Of a stretch of DNA of 39,392 bases, positions 14,332 through 21,800 are shown in pieces (position 1 is the first letter of the stretch; the number at the start of each line of letters is the position of its first letter). The position numbers and the translations under genes are program-made. The notes beneath the pieces are model-generated. The model was not told the origin of the DNA, did not search any database, and saw only the letters and a list, made by a program, of their open reading frames with translations. Origin of the DNA: Microcaldota archaeon (GTDB lineage: Archaea > Micrarchaeota > Micrarchaeia > Norongarragalinales > UBA8480); assembly GCA_013425325.1 (NCBI GenBank), contig JACCLL010000085.1, positions 1-39,392 on the forward strand, given 5' to 3'.

Positions 14332-15680
14332 AAGAAAAACTTCCGGAACTGAAGATAATCGGCCACTCCACCGGCGCAGTCGGCGAAGTGACGAACGCCT
14401 CCAAAATACTCGGAATAGCGCGCGAACACGGAATCCGCGCTTCGCTTCACGACGTGTACCACGCGCTCGACGTTTCCGAAGAAGAGTTGAACAGCGTATC
14501 CGACTACCACTGGAAAGTCCTCAACAAGGGAGGCGTCGTGAAAAGCGTTCAAGAAATCAAGGACATGGGCCCGAGAGTAAACGCAATGCGCGTAAACGCC
14601 GGAATCAAGTCGCTTGTCGACCCCGACGCGCCCCGCGGCCAGCAAGTCGCCTACTTGATTACAATGCCCTGGCGCCAGATAGGCATCATTGCTTCCGGCG
14701 TAACCAAGGAAATGCCCACAATTTCAAGGTACTACCCGACCAAAGTAGAGAACTCCAACACCTACGCAAAAGCCCTTTCCGCCGCCCACGTGGTAAGCAC
14801 AATCAGCCCAACTGGCTTGTTGAGCGCCGAGCGAATAGGCATTCCAGCTGGAAAAACCATTTTGATCCAACACAGCTACCCCCCTGAAGCCGACGCGTTG
14901 TTCAAGACAAGCGAGGAAGAACGCGAGGAAGGAAAACGCCGGCTCATCCAAGGCGTTGCAGCCGCGATGGGAAAGAAAACCAGCGTTTCCAAGAACGCCG
15001 TCTTGTTCGCGTCAGTCAACCGGCTCGTTCCTGAAAAAAACCAAGTGCAGTTGATTCGCGCGTTCAAGAAAATAGCGGCAGAAAACCCCAACGCGTTTCT
15101 CCTGATTAAAGACGAGGGATGGCGCACGCCCCACGAGCGCGAGGAATTCGAGAAAGTCATCGAGGAAGTGAAGGACGAGCCGTGGTTCCTGTGGGACAAG
15201 ACGCGAACGCCTTTCCCGGACGTGCTGCGCACGCACTACCTGCCGGCGGACGTGATGGTCAACTTGAGCGGAAGCGAAGGCGCGGCCACCAACTTGATTG
15301 AAGCAGCCGCGCTCGGAAGGCCCATTCTCACTCTCGACGCAACAACCCACCCCCATTTATTCAAGGGAGCCGCGTTGTTCGCGAAAAGCACTCCCGAAAG
15401 GAAGATAGGACCGGTTTACTCCGCAGGAGTTGACGAAGAAGACCTGGCGCAAAAGCTGTCGCTGCTGGCGAAAGACGAGGGCCTGCGCAGGGAACTCGGC
15501 GGCAAAGCCAGGCAAGCGGCAGTAAACCGTTTTTCCAGGGAAGCCGTTCGCAGGAAAATAGAGACCGCAATTCAAGCAGCGCGCGCGTTCCACTCGGGAA
15601 ACGCGGAAGAACGGGAAAAGTACAAGCGCATTCTGGAAAAAATGCGGGAAGACGACTTGAAGCTGTTCGGCTTGAAGTAA
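14328..15680 (+). CDS. GT4-type (GT-B fold) glycosyltransferase
   Basis: The 450-residue protein starts at TTG 14328, overlapping the stop of the GT2 gene. GGAGG at 14315-14319 supports this start. The N-terminal Rossmann-like half has the acceptor-side features 'IIGHSTGAVGEVTNASKIL' and 'HVVSTISPTGLL'. The C-terminal half begins near residue 224 with the family 'FASVNRLVPEKNQVQLIRAF' and contains the E-x7-E donor-binding motif in 'GSEGAATNLIEAAALGRPIL' (Glu317, Glu325). 'AKDEGLRRELGGKARQAAVN' is the usual GT4 C-terminal helix region. No membrane segment is seen. The substrate is unknown. Operon position suggests it extends or completes the glycan begun by the GT2 enzyme. It ends the four-gene operon; a hairpin follows at 15696-15716. 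Confidence 0.9.
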   Translation: MKEKLPELKIIGHSTGAVGEVTNASKILGIAREHGIRASLHDVYHALDVSEEELNSVSDYHWKVLNKGGVVKSVQEIKDMGPRVNAMRVNAGIKSLVDPDAPRGQQVAYLITMPWRQIGIIASGVTKEMPTISRYYPTKVENSNTYAKALSAAHVVSTISPTGLLSAERIGIPAGKTILIQHSYPPEADALFKTSEEEREEGKRRLIQGVAAAMGKKTSVSKNAVLFASVNRLVPEKNQVQLIRAFKKIAAENPNAFLLIKDEGWRTPHEREEFEKVIEEVKDEPWFLWDKTRTPFPDVLRTHYLPADVMVNLSGSEGAATNLIEAAALGRPILTLDATTHPHLFKGAALFAKSTPERKIGPVYSAGVDEEDLAQKLSLLAKDEGLRRELGGKARQAAVNRFSREAVRRKIETAIQAARAFHSGNAEEREKYKRILEKMREDDLKLFGLK

Positions 15681-15695
15681 AAAAAAGAGGAAGTT

Positions 15696-15716
15696 GAGCG
15701 GGAAAAAGACCCGCTC
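15696..15716 (-). terminator. Hairpin between convergent genes, with T-tract on the minus side
   Basis: GAGCGGG (15696-15702) and CCCGCTC (15710-15716) form a perfect 7-bp stem with a 7-base loop. Read on the minus strand it is followed about 10 bases later by eight T (15686-15679), fitting termination of the 155-residue gene. On the plus strand only TGTAAAG follows, so its effect there is less clear. Confidence 0.6.
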
Positions 15717-15726
15717 TGTAAAGAAG

Positions 15727-16194
15727 TTAGCGCCGGATTTTCGTCCAGATTTTCTTGAACCACGCGCCGCGCGCTTGTTTCTTGCGGAGCTTGAGTTCCA
15801 GTCCGCGGGTGTACGCCTGCGCGTAGCTGCGGTGAAGCTTTGCTTCTTCCTGATAGTTGGTAATGGCTTTTTCGACCAGCGACTTGGCCGTGCTCGGGTC
15901 CACTAAGTGGGCTTGCGAAATTACGTGGTGCTTCGTTGCCTCGAAGAGCCTCTTTTTCTCGGGAGATTCCTTTATCACGCGAGCCGTCAGGTCCTTCGTC
16001 CAGTTGTGTATAAAGTGGTTTTTGTTGCCGTGAATGAAATTAGCTTTCTTCTCGCTTTCCTCGGCCATTGCCAAGTGCCTTTCAACTGCCTTCTGGGTTC
16101 CCTTGATAGTAACTTTCGTCATGACCAAGGGCTTGTTGAACTTTGCCGGCTCTCTTTTCGCGAGAGCGGCTTCGGCTGGTTTCGCGGGCTCCAT
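15727..16194 (-). CDS. Basic helical protein, unknown function
   Basis: The 155 residues are not recognised as any family. The N-terminus is Ala/Pro/Lys-rich, the centre is helical with many His residues ('NFIHGNKNHFIHNWTKDL', 'ATKHHVISQAHL'), and the end is strongly basic with aromatics ('ARGAWFKKIWTKIRR'), which could bind nucleic acid or an acidic membrane surface. The frame extends one codon to TTG 16197, but AAGGTGA at 16207-16201 lies 6 bases before ATG 16194, so ATG is chosen. A TATA-like box (CCATTTTATATC, 16239-16228) fits a leader of about 13 bases. It is divergent from the FHA gene and convergent with the glycosyltransferase operon. Confidence 0.72.
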   Translation of the reverse strand: MEPAKPAEAALAKREPAKFNKPLVMTKVTIKGTQKAVERHLAMAEESEKKANFIHGNKNHFIHNWTKDLTARVIKESPEKKRLFEATKHHVISQAHLVDPSTAKSLVEKAITNYQEEAKLHRSYAQAYTRGLELKLRKKQARGAWFKKIWTKIRR

Positions 16195-16313
16195 CAAAAA
16201 TCACCTTGCACTACTAGTGTCGCGAACGATATAAAATGGTTTGCTGTCGAGGCAAAAAGGATTTATTAAGCTGAAAAACCAACAGTTTTCCAAGTTAATG
16301 CGGAGGCAGCAAA
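16195..16313. promoter_or_regulatory. Divergent promoter region of the basic-helical and FHA genes
   Basis: The minus strand has CCATTTTATATC (16239-16228) plus Shine-Dalgarno AAGGTGA (16207-16201). The plus strand has GGATTTATTAAG (16259-16270) plus GGAGG (16302-16306), 7 bases before ATG 16314. Both genes here have short leaders with ribosome sites, unlike the leaderless-type starts elsewhere in the window. Confidence 0.55.
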
Positions 16314-17849
16314 ATGGAGAAATCAAGGTTTCCTCTCAAACTGGTAGGAATAGAGGGAGAGCTAAAGGGAAAGGAAATAGTCTTAAACCGCGAACACTCG
16401 AGCATCGGAACCAAGAAAGGATTCCACATACGCCTTTTGAAAGACCGCCGCATAGATGCCTTCCACGCCACGATAGAACGACGCGAGGGACCCAACGGCT
16501 TTGCGTACTCCATTTCCCCACGAGACGGCCTCGTTTTCTTAAACCACGATTTTATCTTTGACCGACGGCCCCTAAAGTACGGCGACGAAATAAAAGTAGG
16601 CAGAACGAAATTCGTATTACAAAAACACTACCAGCCAGAGTTCACGGACCAGGAAGTGCAGGACTTCTTCCTAAAAACCGCGGGAACGGCGCACGTTTGG
16701 TTCCCGCCCGCACTGAAGAAAAAAATATACTCCGCGTGGACTGTTGAAAAAGCAACAGGCTATTTTCTCCCAGACCGACTTAAGGAAAACGAGATTGCCC
16801 AGGCGGCGACCGCCGCGGAAACAATAGTGTCGGCCCTTGAAAAAGCCGGCGCGACGGGCGTAGGCCACAAAATAGTTAACAGCGTAATGAAAAAAGCAAA
16901 CGAAGCCATAACCCCCTCGGAAGCCATTAACGCACTAGAGTCGCTTGTTCCAATAGCCAAGCAAATTCCCTCGATAGTAAATCAGAGCGAGGCCTACACC
17001 TACTCGGACTTGGCCAAAAAATACCTCGATGACCAAGTAAAAAAACTTGCGGCGTTCCCCGACCAAGAACTAGACAAGACGAAAACGCCTCCAGAAATAA
17101 TAAAAGAGATTCACGCCCGCGGAGTCACTCCGGAAATACAGACACGAAGCGGCGAACCCACCTTAGTCCTGACGCTGCCAGAAATAACGCCCAGAGACAT
17201 GAGGGCAATGAAAGCGGAAATAGGCTGGGAAGCCGAATACCCGCAGTACGCGGCACGAATTGCAACCGACACGGCCACCGACTTGTTCTCCTCGACGCTC
17301 GACGCGCGGCACTTCGACTGGTGGCTCGAACATGAAAAAACCACCACTAAAAAAGGATGGAGCCTAGTAGTATCGCCGCGCACCAACGAAGGCACCAGGC
17401 TTCTGGCTAAAATGCGAACAACTATTCCAATGGAAGCCGGCAAGCACAAGGAAGCCGCGCAGGCCGTCATGGAAGCAATAGCGAAACAGCCCGTTCCTCT
17501 CGAGACCAGCGTGCAACTACTCGGAGAACCAAGGAAGCCGACCCTCATACTCAACATGCCGGCGGTCACCTACGAACACCTGAAGAAGGCAGGCTGGCCC
17601 GCCAAGGAAAAAGAAGTCAACGCCCACCGGGACGCCTTGACCGACCTCATGGCCGACCAAGTTAAAAGCAACCTGTTCACAAACGCGATAGACCGCTCCC
17701 ACTTCGCGGCAAAAATCCAAATTCCTTCCGTAATAATAGGAAACTCGGTAAGCCGGCAAATAATATTAACTCCCAAAACCAACGAGGGAGAACACTTGTT
17801 CGAACAACTCGCGAAAATAATTGAAGAAAAAGCACGCAAACGCAAGTAA
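16314..17849 (+). CDS. FHA-domain protein with duplicated C-terminal module
   Basis: The protein has 511 residues. Residues about 8-104 form a forkhead-associated (FHA) beta-sandwich, which in this family binds phosphothreonine peptides. The order is seen in 'HSSIGTKK', 'IDAFHATIE', 'GLVFLNHDFI', 'LKYGDEIKVGRTKFVL'. The conserved His (51) and Asn (77) remain, but the usual Gly-Arg is Gly-Thr (32-33) and the Ser of S-x-x-H is lost, so phospho-binding may be weakened. Residues about 105-265 are helical. Two tandem copies of a module follow at about 272-366 and 397-500. They share 'PTLVLTLPEIT'/'PTLILNMPAVT', 'LFSSTLDARHF'/'LFTNAIDRSHF' and 'VSPRTNEGTRLL'/'LTPKTNEGEHLF'. No kinase lies nearby. 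It is cytosolic. Its stop is 3 bases from that of the convergent DUF424 gene. Confidence 0.82.
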   Translation: MEKSRFPLKLVGIEGELKGKEIVLNREHSSIGTKKGFHIRLLKDRRIDAFHATIERREGPNGFAYSISPRDGLVFLNHDFIFDRRPLKYGDEIKVGRTKFVLQKHYQPEFTDQEVQDFFLKTAGTAHVWFPPALKKKIYSAWTVEKATGYFLPDRLKENEIAQAATAAETIVSALEKAGATGVGHKIVNSVMKKANEAITPSEAINALESLVPIAKQIPSIVNQSEAYTYSDLAKKYLDDQVKKLAAFPDQELDKTKTPPEIIKEIHARGVTPEIQTRSGEPTLVLTLPEITPRDMRAMKAEIGWEAEYPQYAARIATDTATDLFSSTLDARHFDWWLEHEKTTTKKGWSLVVSPRTNEGTRLLAKMRTTIPMEAGKHKEAAQAVMEAIAKQPVPLETSVQLLGEPRKPTLILNMPAVTYEHLKKAGWPAKEKEVNAHRDALTDLMADQVKSNLFTNAIDRSHFAAKIQIPSVIIGNSVSRQIILTPKTNEGEHLFEQLAKIIEEKARKRK

Positions 17850-17852
17850 TCT

Positions 17853-18185
17853 TCAAACGCGATACACTTGAGCGTGCGGCACTCCCGCCACTTTCTTCAC
17901 GCTTTTTTCACCCAACGAAGGCAGTACCTTGCGCAGGCAGGCAACCGACTTTTCTCCAACCACGTTAAGGCTTGAGCGCGAGTCTTCCAAAGCGTTCTTC
18001 AGCATTTTTTCGGCTTCTTTTTCTCCGACTTTCTCTCCCTTGTAGAAGGAAGCATTTACCTTCAAATCCAAGACTACTTTTCCTTCCTCGAAAGACTTGC
18101 CTAACAGCGCAGCATCGCAGAGCGCAAGCACTCTGCGCGCCGAGCCGTCGGCGAAAGTGCGCGAATGCTTTTTGGCGTACAGCAA
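17853..18185 (-). CDS. DUF424 family protein
   Basis: This is a 110-residue conserved archaeal protein of unknown function. Family signatures are clear: 'VLALCDAALLGKSFEEGKVV' (about 19-38), 'ASFYKGEKV', 'LNVVGEKSVA' and the C-terminal 'VAGVPHAQVYRV'. The open frame continues upstream to 18383, but that part is an out-of-frame shadow of the neighbouring gene. The family begins just before the 'YAKKH' region, so TTG 18185 is the best start. It lies 2 bases after the upstream stop, implying coupled translation; the GAGCTGAT just before is too close to be a normal ribosome site. It is an odd partner for a surface-protein operon and may simply be co-transcribed. Confidence 0.85.
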   Translation of the reverse strand: MLYAKKHSRTFADGSARRVLALCDAALLGKSFEEGKVVLDLKVNASFYKGEKVGEKEAEKMLKNALEDSRSSLNVVGEKSVACLRKVLPSLGEKSVKKVAGVPHAQVYRV

Positions 18186-18187
18186 AA

Positions 18188-18835
18188 TCAGCTCGTGCAG
18201 TTGAAAGTGGAGACCATGTAGTCGAAGGTCACGGAGTCTTGTTGAAGAGAATCCGGAATTGCGGCCATCAACGCGGCCACGTACGAAGTTCCATCCGGCT
18301 TCCTGCAGTTGAAGAAAGCGCCGCGCAGGAAAACCCGTTCGTCTTGCTCGACGAATCCCCTTGTTTCTCCTCTTCCGGTCCAAACCGTTTTTCCGCTTAA
18401 AGTGGTTTGGTTGAGTGAATAGCCTTCAACTCCCTCGAAGGCGTTGGCTGCAACTTCTTCGACTGAAAGCCGTTCGTTAACGCCGACGTCTATCACTTCA
18501 GCAGACAGGATCCTGTCGTAAGAAGAAAACGGGTTGTTCGCGGTAAAACGCAGGCGCAGGCCGAAGTCCGGGTCGACGTCCGCGCGGTATCCCGCGGGGT
18601 AATTGATTTCAAAACCGTACAAGTCGTCGTAGTAATGCATCATTTCAGTTGAAGCAACTTGCTGCGGCAGCGCCATTGGCTCGCCCCGCGCAGCCAACGC
18701 AACGGGAGTCTGGCCGGTCATCTGCTGTGCCTGCTGCTGGACGTAGAAAGACATTGCAACCATGAAGACGATTACGACAATAAACAACGCAATCAGCGTG
18801 CGCCTTCCTCTTTTCGCCAAAGTACTCAAAACCAT
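18188..18835 (-). CDS. Membrane-anchored PsbP-like (DUF1795-type) extracellular protein
   Basis: The 215-residue protein has a basic cytosolic start ('LAKRGRRTL'), one transmembrane helix at about 14-32 ('LIALFIVVIVFMVAMSFYV') and a Gln-rich juxtamembrane stretch. An extracellular domain of about 150 residues follows. Its pattern 'YGFEINYPAGYRADV', 'NERLSVEEVAANAF', 'TTLSGKTVWTG', 'VTFDYMVSTFNC' resembles PsbP/MOG1-fold lipoproteins of the DUF1795 type. That assignment rests on pattern only. Two cysteines ('FFNC', 'STFNC') could form a disulfide. The Shine-Dalgarno GAGGAGA overlaps the stop of the giant gene upstream (11-base gap), so it is co-translated and probably associates with the giant surface proteins or the envelope. 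Confidence 0.72.
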   Translation of the reverse strand: MVLSTLAKRGRRTLIALFIVVIVFMVAMSFYVQQQAQQMTGQTPVALAARGEPMALPQQVASTEMMHYYDDLYGFEINYPAGYRADVDPDFGLRLRFTANNPFSSYDRILSAEVIDVGVNERLSVEEVAANAFEGVEGYSLNQTTLSGKTVWTGRGETRGFVEQDERVFLRGAFFNCRKPDGTSYVAALMAAIPDSLQQDSVTFDYMVSTFNCTS

Positions 18836-18846
18836 TTTTCTTCTCC

Positions 18847-21800
18847 TCAGCTAGCGCTTTCTCCGGCTCCCCTTCCAGTTCCCGTGTCCTCGCGCTGGCT
18901 CTGCAGCCTGCTTATTTCAGCGGCGCCAAGCGTTCCTCCCTTGACTGCCACGTTGGTCAGAGGCGCGTCGTCGGGCGCGAACACCGACTTGAAGAACTGC
19001 TCGGCGTTAACGCGCGGGTTGTTTATTGCCATCAGCAAGTCGTATCCCTGTGGCGAAGCGGCTGCAAACGACGTAACCGGCGTCTGCAGCAGGCACGCGG
19101 CGTAATTCGAGTTGCAGGCGTTGCCCAAGTAGAACGACTCTTCCGCAATGCAGCCCTGCGCCGTCTTGACGCAGAGCCTGTCGACGGTCGAGAAGTACGA
19201 GTCTCCGGGACTGCCGCTCAAGTGGTATGAAACAATGTGCGACGGAACAAGCGGGTCCAACTCGGCTTGCACTGGCCTCATGTCAGTAGTAAACAACAGC
19301 GTCGACGCAACCTGCAGTGCAATCCTGCCTGCCTGCGCGCGGCGCAGCGCGTCCCTTGCCCGTGAAATCCGTCCTCCGCTCGCGGCAGCGCCTGCGTCGG
19401 CGGCAGCAGCCGCGGCAGCCTCTTCTCCGGCAACGCGCGTTGCCGCTTCGGCGGCGGGAGTGCGGATTACCGAACGCTCTATCAGGTTAGTCGTTTCTAC
19501 CGCTCGGGCGGTAGTGAGCAGTTGTTGGTCTAACAGTCCTGCGGGCGAGTTGACAAAACCCGGCGTGCGCCATCGTTGAACGACTTGTCTTGCCACGTCT
19601 TCTGTGATGGTAGTAGTTGTAGGCAAGCCGGAAGTGCGTGCCAAGAAAGTTCTCTGGAAGTTTCCTTCAACGAATTGCGCGAGGCTGCCCTGTGACTCGG
19701 CTTCGGCAAGTAATTGTTCGAAAGCCATTCCAGGAGTGAGTTGCCCGTTGCTCGCAAATACTCTTTGCGCTATTTCAGCGCGGATTGGCGCGGGCGCGGC
19801 AGTAAGAGGAGATTGAGTGTAAAGCATGGTGTAGCCCCTGCCTCCCGCGGTACCGATGCCGTTTACGTTACCCATTTCACTAGCCAAAGCAACGTCATCG
19901 ATAATGTTCGCCGGAAGCCCTTGGGTTACCGTGACTCTGCTGAACGTGCCTGCGTCAATTAGTTCATCCGCGCCCCTCCTGAACAAAATGCGCAGTTCTC
20001 CTGCCGCAGTTCTTTCGACTGCAGCGTCGCCCACTAGCTGCCTCAGAAAATCTTCGGTTCTCTGCGCTCCAAGCACGCGAGCCCTGGCTAATCCAGTGAT
20101 TGCCGCATCGTCAGTCAAGGAAACGGCTTGCAGGCCGTGTTCTTGAGCGATTCCGTTCAGCGTATTCTGCGGCAGCCCCGCAAGTCTCGTTGCTTCCGCT
20201 TGAACCAGCGCGTCTTGCGCTTCACGCAAGGCCACGTCGGCAGCGGCCCCGCCCCTGACGCGGTTTCCTATTTCCCCGGCGAGGGCGCCGTCGGCAACTA
20301 TTCCGTTTGCCGCAAAGAAGGCAGCCAAGTCCGCTTCCGCTCCGGCAACGGCAGTGGGCGCGGTTGTTTGCGCAACTGCTTCCGCGGGCGTGGCCTTAAT
20401 TCTTGAGGCGTAAACTGCGCTTGCCGCAAGCGGAACCGTGGCCGAACTGGTTTCGCTAGCGTCCGAAGCAAGCAGGTTGACTGCCGCGCTGGTGCCGCCG
20501 GCAATTCCGGCTAAAACCAGTCCGCTGCGAAGCGCCTGGCGGCGCGTAATGTCTTCTGCAGTCCTCGTGACTATATTACTGCCTACTCTCGCGGCAAGGC
20601 CTCTTCCCAACGCAACTTGTCCTCCGGTGGGCAGCAGTGCGCTGACTATTCCGTATATTCCGGATGAAATGCAGTCGTTGACCATTCCACAAACGGCTCC
20701 GCCTGGCGGCGAAGTAGCCGTTTCGGCTATGCCCATGCCGGCGCATATTGCGACTGCCTGTGCCATGCCTTGGGCAACGCGTATGCACACGCCTTGCCCG
20801 CCTGGAATCAAGCAGGACGCCAGAAGGCCAGTGCCGATGCCGTACATGGTTCCGAGAATGTATTTTCCGTGGTCCCAGCAGAACTCGCCGTCGTCGTAGT
20901 AAGCAGCCGGCGCGGCGTAGTGTTCCTGGCCGCCGTACAAGTACTGGTACAACGACGTTGCCGCTTTAGCGTCGCGTTCGTTGGGTTCGGTTGCGTAAGG
21001 CCCGACGGCCATTACGCCGATGTCAAACATGTTGAGTAAAGTCGACGGACTCGAGAAGTCAACGCTGCGCGCGTTGCTCATGATGCGTTCGGGCAAGTCG
21101 AGGACTCTGCTGAATTCGCTTGGCCAGTCGGACAGCCTGTGCCCCACATTGACTCCGAGTTCGTCGGGCGAGTTGCCTCGCAGGAACAACGCGGCGTTGG
21201 CGAGGTTTTGCTCGCAGTCCTGTATTTTCTGCACGCGCACGCGGATGCCGACTTCGTTGCGCCAGCTGGCGTCGGCGTGAGAACCGGCGGCCTTGCACGC
21301 GTCGATGGTTGCAGTGACTTTGTACCACCCGCAGCCGCGCACGCTTCCGCCGGTAATGCCTTCGAAGTAGTCGCGGTAGCTGTTCGAGACTTGTGCGCCG
21401 CCCGCTTCCTGGCGAAGCATTTTGTTGAACTCGTCAAGCGACTGGTTTGCAGCAACTTTCTGTAAAATAATCGATTTAGTCAGCAGGCCCTGGCTTCCCA
21501 AGACCGTGTGCTCGCAGAAGAACGTGTTCGTTTCCTGCGACTTGGTTATGGAGTCCAGGTAGGACTTCATGTTCGAAAGGAATGAAACGTATGCGGAACG
21601 CGTTTGTTCGGCGTCGCAGAAAAACTTCTGGCACGTAATGAAACTCGTGTCCGCCTCGGGCATTTCTTCGACTGCGGACTGGACTACGACGCGTTCCTGA
21701 AGCGGGGCAGGGGGCTCGTCCGCTCCCTCGTCTTGCAGGCTTACTTTTTGTTTTGCGGCCATTTGCTCGCTTGAAGCGGCTTGGGTTACCGCCTGCGGGG

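Noticed and set aside
17853-18383. A 176-codon minus-strand frame reading into DUF424
   Set aside because: Its first 66 codons lie out of frame inside the PsbP-like gene and encode Arg-rich nonsense. Only the part from about 18185 matches DUF424.
20440-20545. Tat-signal-like 'TRRQALRSGLVLAGIAGG' in giant protein 1
   Set aside because: It lies about 2390 residues into a continuous frame, so it cannot act as an N-terminal Tat signal unless the protein is cleaved, for which there is no sign.
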